From positions 124,001 through 188,000 of the forward strand of contig WNNJ02003691.1 of the NCBI GenBank assembly GCA_012934845.2: a stretch of 64,000 nt of DNA, read 5' to 3'. This DNA is from Pomphorhynchus laevis (lineage: Eukaryota; Acanthocephala; Palaeacanthocephala; Echinorhynchida; Pomphorhynchidae). Positions 1-10,729 of this stretch are shown here, piece after piece (positions within the stretch are counted from its first letter, which is position 1; each line of letters starts with the position of its first letter). The notes under the pieces were generated by a model that ran no database searches, was not told the origin of the DNA, and saw only the letters and a program-made list of their open reading frames with translations. A program made the translations under genes and the position numbers.

Positions 1-20
1 TATAATGGTATTTGTTTAAA

Positions 21-119
21 AAGGCATTTTAGAGAACGTTTATATTATCTGTGAACGTGTTCATAGGTGCCTGATATTACACATTGATATATCGATCATT
101 CCTCGTTTATCAAACATTT
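21..119. repeat. Direct repeat, copy 1 of unknown interspersed element
   Basis: This segment recurs near 1410-1500. Both copies share an 'aaggcattttagagaacg' start, the 'gtgttcataggtgcctga' block and a 'ctcgttta' end. The second copy has a small palindrome (aacgtttat/ataaacgt) that is less clear here. No coding potential is visible. It may be one end of a non-autonomous element. Confidence 0.6.
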
Positions 120-1409
120 GCTTTAAAAATGTTCACCTGTATTTTATATTAGACATTATAAAGAGCACTTTGTAATAGACAATAAAAATTTATCTTTTAT
201 TACAAATATAATTCATCTATTTGTTTAAGTTTCTTTAAAGTCAATCGAATAATGATATTTAAAAACGAATTTAAAGTTTTATTTTAATTTATTATAAATA
301 AACGATTATATTACAATTCATCTTCATGTCTATCTAACGCTTTGATAAATTGATTATGCGCGATAATTCTGGTATTTTATATTTTTAAATTATTCGTTTT
401 TATTGAAACAATTAAATTTTAAATACATCGCCGCCGTCAACACATTTCAATGAATAATAAAAAAATTATTAGCGATGACTTTATTACATGATCTGTCATA
501 AAATGCATTTTATTATTGATTAATGTAGCGCGTAGAGTTTAATTTTTTAAAGTCAAATTTTTAATAACTAACTTTTACTATCATCTCATAACATTTGGCA
601 CATCATCCAAAATAGTCATCACGAATTACACTTTAATGTTGAGCTGAATATCTGATTGGAACAATGCCGCATCATCAGATGTAAAAATTATTAGTCGTAC
701 GAGATATCTAACTGCTATCATAAGATACCAATTTGGTGATTATAGCAGTAAGCTATTGAAAAGTGGACTTTGTGCTAATTAATTAAACTTCATTCGCTCC
801 ATTAATCTATAACTAATAAACCAATGAGTTAACAATCGATATATAAATTAACTATTTTTATATAAAATTAATAAGGTAACAATAATAAAATAATAATCCG
901 CACGTGTACAGATAAGCGAAATTTAATAGACGTCAATTCCAACGATATGATTTTGAAATTCGTAAAAGTTATTGTCTATGTGAATTGTGAGCACTATTTA
1001 ATTACTTTCAATTTAATTTAAATTATTTTTTAATGTCAAATTTTCAATAACAGTGTTGATATCAGTTAGATAATCATTGCTGTTAGCTATTAAAAAATTA
1101 ACTTTAAAATTTATAATTAAATGTTTATATCATATATTGAGCTGTTCATAAATACATGATAAATGCCATTGTTCATTACCACTTGATTGGTTTAACGAGC
1201 ATTACTAGAAGATTATCAAACACCGGATTTATACCTGTATGTGCATCTCTGTATTTGACATATTATCATTTTGCATATTTTTATATTACAATCAGTTACT
1301 TAAAATAATTATAATAAATTATTAATATTTTTTATTAATTATTTAGATTGATAAATATATAATTGTAATATATATTATAATATCTTATAAATTATAATTT
1401 TTAAATTAT
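120..1409. other. AT-rich stretch without a recognisable gene
   Basis: No long open frame or RNA gene is seen. A short inverted repeat (actgctat/atagcagt) lies near 711-755. The stretch is bounded by the two copies of the direct repeat, so it could be the interior of a decayed element. It could also be upstream or first-intron sequence of the SET gene, whose first exon was not found. Confidence 0.4.
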
Positions 1410-1500
1410 AAGGCATTTTAGAGAACGTTTATCTAATTTATAAACGTGTTCATAGGTGCCTGACATTACATGATAAACGATCTTTACTCGTTTACCATAC
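1410..1500. repeat. Direct repeat, copy 2 of unknown interspersed element
   Basis: This is a diverged copy of 21-119 in the same orientation. It contains the hairpin aacgtttat-ctaattt-ataaacgt followed by 'gtgttcataggtgcctga'. Confidence 0.6.
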
Positions 1501-1639
1501 ATTATTTTTAGTTACGTGCAAGTCATTGATCGTTTTCGTTCATTAAACTTTTGCTTTCTTAATAAAACTAATAAGGTTCGTTAAACATGGAAATTGAAGA
1601 TTTCAAATTTTATTGTTTAGTAATGATTAATGCATTTAA

Positions 1640-2068
1640 TTATTTAATTGATTTTGAAGAAAACCAATATCATTACATATTATGGCAATTTTTAAAATTT
1701 TATTATTTGACGTATTATATTTAATATTATTTGCTATGCATTAAAGCTCATGCAAAAATATGTCATATAAAATATTTATAATATTTTATAAAATATAAAA
1801 TTATATTTTATATTATTTGGTATTCTCGTGAATTTAATAAATATGTCCTCTACGATATAAATTAAAAGTAGTTTTAATTTATGTTAATTTAATGTTAATA
1901 TCTAGGTACCTTTCTTTATCACAAGTGTTAGTTTTATTAAAAAGACGGCTATTTGGACAAATCTGTTCACTTGTTGAATAAATATTATTTTGTTGATTTA
2001 TATATTTTGCTATTTTCTGTTTGATTGTATATTTGTAGTAACTTAGTTTAAAATATCTATTTAAATAT
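1640..2068 (-). mobile_element. Naiad-type PLE relic, segments out of order
   Basis: The plus strand matches the C-terminal reverse transcriptase coding region of the Naiad element at 40294-41643. Positions 1650-1980 resemble 40445-40720. Positions 1981-2065 resemble 40349-40441, which lies on the other side of that segment in the intact copy. The two pieces are therefore swapped, as expected from a tandem-copy junction or a rearrangement. The relic is heavily decayed and ends about 50 bp before the first visible SET exon. Confidence 0.65.
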
Positions 2069-2119
2069 TTGTTAATTAAATTATTTAATCAAAACTATTT
2101 CATGTGTTTTCTTCTGAAG

Positions 2120-5100
2120 ACAAAGAGGCTCAGAAGACAATCGAGCAAATTGATGAAGTTCAAACGCAATTGGATCGTCTCAACGAAATGGCAAGCGAAG
2201 AAATTCTCAAAGTTGAAATCAAGTATAACAAGCAGCGACAACCGCATTACAAGAAACGGGCAGAACTTATCTCAAAGATATCACACTTTTGGGTGACTGT
2301 TTTTATCAATCATCCTCAGTTATCGGCTCTTATTGAACCCGAAGACGAAGCGGCTCTTCAGTACCTGCGCACAATTGATATTGATGATTCTGAGGATATT
2401 CGTAGCGGATATGCAATCAAATTTGTAAGTTATGTAAAGGTTAAATTTCTTTGAGTATTTACAACATAAAAATATCGTAACTGATTTTGTGAAGAAATAA
2501 TATTCTCTAATAAGCATAATCTTGTCAGGTTCAAGCAAATGTCAAGTTTAAGTTCTCTAAAAATGCCATGTAATTTTTGCATTTATATTATGTATTTATA
2601 ATTAAATAATATCAAATAATATTATTTAATAATTTATCTAATAATAATGTATTTAATAATATATTATATATAAATAATAATTGTTTACCTATTGGATAAT
2701 ATATATATTATTCAATATATATAATTTAATAATTAATTATTTTAATAATATATTTTTTCGAATGATCACAAGCTACAAAACAGAACAGCACTTAAAATGT
2801 AAGTATTGGATCAGCCGGTGGTGAAATTTGACTAATTACAGATTAGTGTCTTCAATTTCATTAAGAATGAGTGCTGCAGAGAATATATAGCTTAAATTAT
2901 ATGATTAGCGTAAGGATCCAAATGATCATTTAAAAACAGTTTATTAAATTAAATATGCATTTCTTATATTGTTAGATATTTAATTTGAAATATCAAATAA
3001 TTTCGATCAAATTTGTAAAATGAAAAAATTCTGAAAAGGGCAAACGAGGAGTCGTCAGCTGAATGAAAACAAAACAGGACGTGAAATGTACGTATTGGAT
3101 TAGTCACCAATGAGATCCATCACTATTAAAATGTAGTGTTTAGTTTAATACTATTGTTCAATATTATATATAATGGTAGATCACACAGTGGTTTTGCAGG
3201 AAAAACCAGCTACGCTGTCATTTTACTTCATTTAATTCTCGCTTTTTAATGAAATCACACCCATACATTGTGTCAAGCAAACACGATTTGAAATTTTTAT
3301 TAATTTCAATGTAAGTTGATAAATTATTATATAAATTATTATAAAATGAATCACGTGGGACAAAAATCATAAACTTATTGGATAATCTAAAAACATCATT
3401 GTGTTCTCCAATAATAACATTTACGAATTTGGTATTTAACCTAAAATTATATTTTTCTAATTTAATGTTTTAAGAAGATCATTGAAAATTAGTATAAAAT
3501 TGTTGGCTTTAAAGTACAAAGCTCAAATCATGAACATAAAATGCCAAGTCCTTCTATTTTAAAATACTGTAATGTTTCCGATTAAGTAACAATCAAATAA
3601 TATTAGGTTCGTTAACTACTTTGACGTAGTTGATGCCGTGAGTTATTTGTCACGCATGAAAACTTAGAACAATATCTTCACGGTAGCAAAATCTCCTCCC
3701 TTATCCAATTACAGTTTTTTTTTATAAATTCCGATGTTTTTACATAAATGAATAAATAAAAAGCTGAAATAAATAACTTTCATTTATCCTTTGTATTATT
3801 GATGGTTTTGTCAATATAATATACATCTAATATTTACAATGTTTTGGTTATAATTAAAAAACTGTTCAAATATCAATTATTTGAATGACAAAAACAATTT
3901 TTGATTTAGCGTCCTTGCTATTTTTATGTGGATTAGTGATTTCGTTTACTAAATTGTATCTCAATTCCGGAATTATATCTCAATTCCTTATACTAACTTG
4001 TATAATACTATTTCTGTTAATTACATTTTAGCATTTCGACAAGAACCCGTATTTTGAAAATGATTTACTTATCAAGGAGTTTAACATCAGCGATACGTGC
4101 GAAGCTTCAAGCAAATCAACGACTATTAAATGGAAGCCCGGAAAGGTATTTGTCAATTAATAATAATATTTTCTTAAATTATATTATAAAATATAGAAAG
4201 AGTAAAAGACAAACAGATTTGTCTGTTTTATAGTGAACTTCATCTATATATTTTAATGCAATGTTGTCAATTGCATTAAAATAGTAGTTGATTATCATAG
4301 AAATTAAATTAGAAGCAAATTCAATCACGTACAAAAGTTGACGAATTTCCAAGTTTCTAAGTGCCTCGAGCGCCTGATCTGTCAAATCATTATTTGAAAA
4401 ATCTCTAAGTAATTAAAATAATAGGATCGACAAATTGACTAAAATCCATGAAATTAATGTTGTTACTAATCCATTTTAACGATTTAAAAAGTTTATGTTC
4501 TAAAAATGTATTAATTCTAATTTTAATTTTGTGCTTGAATAGAACTTTACCCAAAAGGATGCAAGAGATTCACGTAAACGTCATCGCGATGAATGCTTTG
4601 GATTTTTCGCCTGGTTTACTGATAGTGTCGATGCTGGCGCTGATGAGATTGGCGAATTAATAAAAGACGACATTTACATAAATCCATTGCAATACTTTTT
4701 GGTTACAGATGCTGACGGCCTTAATAACGCCGATGCTCTCGGTCTAGTGAATGCGTCTTCCGGTGACATTATTGGAAATGAGAACGATGCCGATGGTGAT
4801 TTAGGTGAAGAAGATGACGATGAGGATGACGACCATGAAGACGATGAAGACGATGATGAGGCTGAAGATTATCCAGATGACGACAATGAAGCAGATAACG
4901 CAGAGGTAGAAAAAATGTGCTAAGCAGAATATTACAGTAATATTCAAACAATATGTATCGATTTTTATAATTTTTATTATAATAATTTAATTATTTAATT
5001 TTTAATCTAATAGTTAAAGTTAGTTATTTACAAAACTTAGTAAAATATCAAATTTACAAATAACTTGAAATATATTAAAAGTTACCGATATACGAATTGT

Positions 5101-6021
5101 TATATAAAAATCATCAGTAGAAATAAGAATTAATAATTTATTTTTAATTAAATTAATAAAAAATCAATTAATTCAATTAATTTAATAATCGTTTTTAATT
5201 AATTAATTAATAATTAATTAATTAATTAATTCAGATAATTAATTACATGTGATTGATTCCTATTTAATAAAAATAAGAGTTAAAAATTATAAAAAATTGT
5301 AAACTCTTACTTGTAAGATTTTACAAAAAAAATAAGGTTCATAGAGTGGAACAAATTGTTTTTCGTTTTAATGATGTGAGCAGCATTCGCGAAATATAAA
5401 AGTGACTTTGTTGATTTTGCTCAAATCCCTTATTTAAAAATAGATAAAATAAGTTTTAGCTGGACATCAGGAAGACAACTGGTGGTTGTCTTCCCATCGG
5501 TACAACATTTGTATATATTCTTTAAATCATTTTGAAATGTTTAATTTTCGCTACAGCCGGTATTCATAATATGATTAGATAGATATTGATTTTAATTTAA
5601 ATTAAAATTGATAAAATATATTTTAATGAAACAACGTATCTGATAGCAACTAGCAAAATAAATTAATATTTATGGATTCTGCTTCAAAATTCCGATTAAA
5701 AATGAACAGTTAAACATTAGTTACATAGTTTCTCTTAACATTAACAATTCTATATTTTAAATATCTGTTTTTTAATTGTTTCTTGTATACATGATTTTTA
5801 AAATTACGATTCCAATGTGAATATTTTCACATGTAGCGAAATCTCACTCATCGATCTCTTTCCAATTCGATTGATGCTAATTTCATCGCAACGATGGAAT
5901 TTGCAAAATGTATTGAATGTAAATGAAGTACTATCTTTGCTAGCTATATTTTATAAATTAGTCATTTACATTAAAAATGTTTTTCTTTCAGGATTCAAAT
6001 CCTCCGGTGGAAGATAACTAA
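2120..6021 (+). CDS. SET: SET / I2PP2A / TAF-I beta (NAP1-family) gene; exons 2120-2424, 4032-4145, 4543-4905, 5992-6021; 5' exon not found
   Basis: The translated exons follow the order of animal SET proteins, which are histone chaperones and PP2A inhibitors. A helical dimerisation segment comes first ([20 protein letters not shown]), then '[16 protein letters not shown]', the NAP core '[20 protein letters not shown]', '[12 protein letters not shown]', '[11 protein letters not shown]', '[16 protein letters not shown]', '[15 protein letters not shown]', and a long Asp/Glu tail. Splice sites: acceptor before 2120 (phase 1, so an upstream exon is missing), donor GTAAGT after 2424 (phase 0), TTTTAG before 4032, GTATTT after 4145, GAATAG before 4543. 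I end the fourth visible exon at 4905 (GAG|GTAGAA) and splice to 5992 (TTTCTTTCAG|GAT). This adds DSNPPVEDN and a TAA stop, keeping phase 0 and the acidic character. Without that splice the frame reads on to TAA at 4921-4923. The SET identity is very secure, the last exon less so. Confidence 0.92.
2425..4031. other. SET intron with a short local duplication
   Basis: About 1.6 kb of AT-rich intron. Two similar ~90 bp segments, near 2765-2855 and 3060-3150, share an 'aaaacag...cgt.aaatgta.gtattggat' pattern. No coding region was recognised. Confidence 0.45.
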
Positions 6022-6463
6022 AAAATCACATAACACGACGAAGATGTTTTAATAAGCTAAACTTTTCTATCATTTATGTTGCTGTTTACTCAGATTGACA
6101 TTAATATTTCGTTCATCCATCTTGTGGTATATGTGACATCCTGAAAAAAGAGAAAGAGTTCTACAACTGAAACTACTACCATTTTCAAAAGAGATATTGT
6201 CTTACTCTTGTTTCTTTAATTATCTTGTACAGTTGATGTTCGTGTTTACAGACTGGAAAAGTAACTGAAAATCTTTTGTTATTTATAAAAATCTTTTTAA
6301 ATTAGAATTTCTATATAATGCTTTCGACGAAACTTATAGTTAAAAATGCAGAAAATTTAGAAAAATTCAATTTAAAATTCGAAAATTCTACATTATAAAT
6401 ATTAGTTAACTAGTTTTACGTATTTTATTCTATAATTGTAATAAGGCCATTTAGATTTTATGT

Positions 6464-6469
6464 AATAAA
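6464..6469 (+). terminator. Candidate SET polyadenylation signal
   Basis: A canonical AATAAA lies about 440 bp after the proposed SET stop at 6019-6021, in a T-rich context. It supports a 3' end near 6490. Confidence 0.5.
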
Positions 6470-6489
6470 GTCTATTTTTATAAATTTAT

Positions 6490-7140
6490 TTTAAGTTTTA
6501 TATATTTATTCACAAAATGTACGATTGGAAAATATTAAAATTACAGATTGTCAATTAATATAAAGAATATTACATAATTAATATTACATTCAAATTAATA
6601 TTACATTTTTTATTAAATAAAAAATACGTAAAATGTAACACTTTAGATAATTATTTTTTAAATGTTATTCAAATGTTATTTTAAAGTATATAAATGTCAA
6701 AAACTTGATCAAACAGGTAAAATGTTATTTTAAATGTCATCAATGTTACTTTAAATGCTATTTCATCAAATGTTACTTTGAAGTTTATTCAAATTAATAT
6801 TATAATTTTCATAATACTATTAATATTGTCGAAAATTAAATGTCGAGAACATTATACAAAAAAGTGACGTTCAAATGCTATTTTATGTCAAAAACATTAT
6901 GCAAAAAAGTACTGTCAATTTAAACAAAAATTGTTCGGAAAGGATAAATCAAAATAAAAAATAATTTTATTAAAATAATTATAATTAAATGATATTTATT
7001 TAATATTTATTTCAAGCATTTAATTGGTAAATTTACAAAGTTCCAAAAAGCACATTTTACATTTCACTTCAAGCCAATTCGTAAAATATGTTAAAGCGAA
7101 TACGTAAAATATGATAAGTCTAAAGGTAGACTTTCAACAG
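6490..7140. other. Gene-less AT-rich spacer
   Basis: This stretch lies between the SET 3' end and the reverse transcriptase relic. It contains loose repeats of 'aaatgttattttaaatg'-like words (about 6655-6790) and two similar 'acattatgcaaaaaagt' stretches near 6850-6910. No gene is seen. Confidence 0.4.
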
Positions 7141-9355
7141 GACAAAAACACTACAGAATGATCACAACACGAAGGTGATCTACGTAAATGATATCCTGAA
7201 TGATGTACCAGCAATTGAACACAAGCGACTGCATCCTGAGGGACAAGATTTAAATGAGAACTTAATAATACGGGAATTTCTCAAAGATGCAGTTCCTCAC
7301 CATTCGATCTTGCTTGCTTCATTACGAGCAAAACATATTATCGATGCTTCAATGAAAACCAATGGTGCTGCAGGCCTTCAGGCGTTGATGTCCTCCAATG
7401 GAGAAACACTAACTAATTTCGGAAAAATATCCATTCAATTGGCCAACAACATGGCTGCTTTTGCAAGACACTTAGCAACTTCCGAGTATGAGAATGGTGA
7501 CTTTGACGCGTTCACTACAAGTAGATTGATTGCCATAGATAAATGCCTAGGTATTCGACCGATTGCAATTGGGGATGTACCCCGTCGTATTATCGCCAAA
7601 GCAATTATTCGTTTTATAAAATATGATATCTTGCAAGTTGCAGGAACTGATCAAATGTGCGCGGGACAGAAGTGGAGCAGAAGCGATAATCCATGAGATT
7701 AGAAAACTACAGTAACTCAAGAAATGTGCATATTTTTACTCGATGCAACAAACGCATTTAATAGAATCAATCGCAAACTTGCACAACGGAACATTAGAAA
7801 TATTTGTCCATCATTACCTCACGTGCTGACGAACACCTATATGCAAGAAGTCATGCTCATATGTGATATAGTATCTTATATAGAGTATCTAGTGAAGGTT
7901 TCCAACAAGGAGATCCGTTTGCTATGTTAGCTTTTGCTGCCGCATATCTTCCTCTAATACGTGACCTTAAAAATATGTCATCTCACAATAAATAAACGGT
8001 ATGCAGATTACGGATACATAGTGGGCAAGGCTGATGAATTGAAACGCGTTTAGCCATATTGTAGAAGCAGGACCGTCTTACGGATTCTTTATTAATCCAT
8101 CAAAGTGCAAATTACTTGTGCATCTTCAAAATTATGACATAGCCAAAATCGCATTTCAAACAGATCCAGTACAAATCTTATTGGATGGTGTCAAAGTTCT
8201 CGAAAGCCCGATCAGAGAAGAACAATATTGCTGCAAGGTTATTGACGAGAATTTCATCAATTGGTGTAAGATGATACGGAAGCTTCAAGACAGCTTTATT
8301 GGATCCAAAAGTGGCTTACTATGCTTATACAAAAGCTATGAAAAGCAAGTGCACTTATTGCCTCAAGACGTACAAAGTCACGACTTAAATTTTAGTTAAG
8401 GTAGATGTTAAGGTTAAGTCATTCACGGAGTGTCTTTGGAAGTATTATACCAAGCCAGATATTGGATGCTGTATCGCTGCCACTAAAGCACGGAGAAATG
8501 GATATTCGTATACCCTCACATATAGCTGACAGTGAATACATGAAATCAAAACTTGCAGTCTCTTATTTAAATACATCGGGCACGCTATTTGACATAGAGA
8601 TAGAACAAGAAAATATTATTAGAATTTTGAGGCAAGAAAAAGATTTGGAAAATGTTTTAAAAAAAGATGATCTGATGGAAAGGTCAGACGACCACATTCG
8701 AAGAGCTTTGGATCATGCGAGCATGAAAGGTTCGTCTAACTGGTTGAGTATTAGCCTGATTGATGACAGGCAAATACGCCTAAGCAAAACTCAGTTTCAA
8801 AATGCCCTTGCAGCTCGCTATACACTGAAAAGAAATGACGATCGAAATAAATGTTCATGCCGAGGTATAATATATGCACGTCACGATGCGATCCGCGACA
8901 CGTTAATAAGGCTGTTGAAGACTACGTGTTCTGATGTGAGGAAATAACCCTCACTGATGCCTAAAGCAGATGATGTGACATTTCGAAATACCGCGACCAC
9001 TAAAGCAAATAATGCACGACTTGATATTTCATGTCTTGGCCTCACTGATGTACTGATGGAGCGATCTTATATAGATATTACGGTTTTTAAGACATTTGCC
9101 CCATCAAATAATGCAGAAGCTCTAAGCACATTCAAGTATCATGAGTCACGTAAACGATCAAAGTATGCCGAACGAGTCAGCTATATAGAAAACGGAAATT
9201 TCTGACATTGTAATGTCAACCTCTGAATGTATCGGCAGTGTTGCACTAAAAATAATAACACATGTTGCGCACATCAAAACAAAACACGAAGAAGCTTTAT
9301 CCAACAACTATCAATTGGTTACGATGCATTTTAGACTAATGGAATTTTGAGAAAA
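7141..9355 (+). mobile_element. Decayed non-LTR-type reverse transcriptase with C-terminal restriction-like endonuclease remnant
   Basis: Open pieces at 7175-7696, 7724-7930, 8118-8399, 8405-8947 and 8957-9205 read in order as one polyprotein interrupted several times. Recognisable blocks are 'RPIAIGDVPRRIIAKAI', 'CAGQKW', 'LLDATNAFNRINRKL' (palm motif A), 'GFQQGDPFAM' (motif B), 'RYADYG' (altered motif C), and 'EAGPSYGFF' with 'SKCKLLV'. After a Cys cluster near 8851-8870 comes 'ARLDISCLG...IDITVF', which fits a PD-(D/E)XK nuclease core. RT followed by such a nuclease is the plan of RLE-type LINEs (R2/NeSL-like). I recognise a broader metazoan RT family with these signature words but cannot assign a clade. 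It is clearly non-functional. It lies between SET and the Kunitz gene. Confidence 0.75.
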
Positions 9356-10729
9356 TAATAAAAATTGCAAAACATGGCTAGGATAAAAATCAGAAAATAT
9401 ATTTTTTAATATTACAAAAGTAATAAAAATAGTAAAAATATTTTATGTCACAAATCATCAACATTTTAAAAATGTGAATTTTCGCAGTTTATTTTAAGTA
9501 ATTTTTGTATTAAAACTTTATTTAATTGATGTTAATTTAATGTTTGTATACCTTATATATCATCATAGTTTTAGGAATTCAAATATCTGGATAAATTTGT
9601 TTACTTGTTGAATAGAAATTACTTGTGTTAAATATCGAAATTCATTTCATGTAGTTTAAATTTATTTTTTACACATTTGGTAAATTATAAATTTTTGTAA
9701 TTTAATAAATTTATATTATATATAGTTTCTGTTATCAAATATGTACTATTGTGTTATCAAATTCACTATTTGTCATTTAGAGCTCATTATTAGTTTCTTG
9801 AGATAACCTTTATTTTTTATTCGAATACAGCGTATATTATTTAAAAGTCATTTCATAAAAATTGACTTTTATTCTAGATTTCTTTTTATTCTAGATTTTT
9901 TATTATTATTATTGTTATATAAATGTAAATTATATAATATCTTGTATAATAATTTATTATAATTATTTATCTTAAGTGAATAATTATAAGGTATCTAATA
10001 CGTAGACGTAATTAGTAAAGATTGATCAAAAGAAAGAATCGCAAAAGTATAAAATTTCAATAGTTTATTTGAAAAGCTATAAAGCAATAAATAAAAAAAT
10101 TAATAAAAAATAAATTAATAAAAAATAAATAAAAAAATTAAGGCTGGATCAATAAATCAAATTTAATAATTAGATAATAAATAATATAATATTATTAATA
10201 TTATAATATAATATTATTATAATATAAATAATATAATATTACATAATCTTGTTATAAGATTATGTAATTTATATCAAGTTAAAATAAAATGAAATTTAAA
10301 ATTTAAGTCAATTTTTATGAATTGACTAATAAATAGCAGACGTTTTATAGTTCGTTATGATTAGACATTATCAGCAACGTTCAATTTATCGTGGAGGTCA
10401 ATCGTATTAGCTGGCGAAATTTAAATATCTTAACTTTTTTTAATAATATAAAACATAACATATTAAACATTAATATTATAACTAACATATTTAAAAATAT
10501 GTTAATTATGATTGTGATATTTTTAACTCATTTGAACACTATATCACACGAGAACATCGTGTTTATATTCGCTTCTCACTAAATACGATATCAATATCTT
10601 TATAAGACATTAATTTTTTTTAGAATTTACTAATGCTATTTTTAAAATATTGATCATAGATTAAGAATAATTATTAAACAAAAACATTAATCGTCGTTTT
10701 TCGTATAAATGAGGGTATGAAAGTATATA
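9356..10729. other. AT-rich stretch with decayed Naiad pieces
   Basis: About 9525-9660 resembles the Naiad RT coding region near 40600-40740 (same plus-strand orientation). About 10270-10345 carries the 'aagtcaatttttatgaattg' terminal-repeat block of Naiad. 10080-10140 is simple AATAAA-rich sequence. No host exon was recognised, apart from the Kunitz-gene 3' UTR, which should lie just below 10730. Confidence 0.5.
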
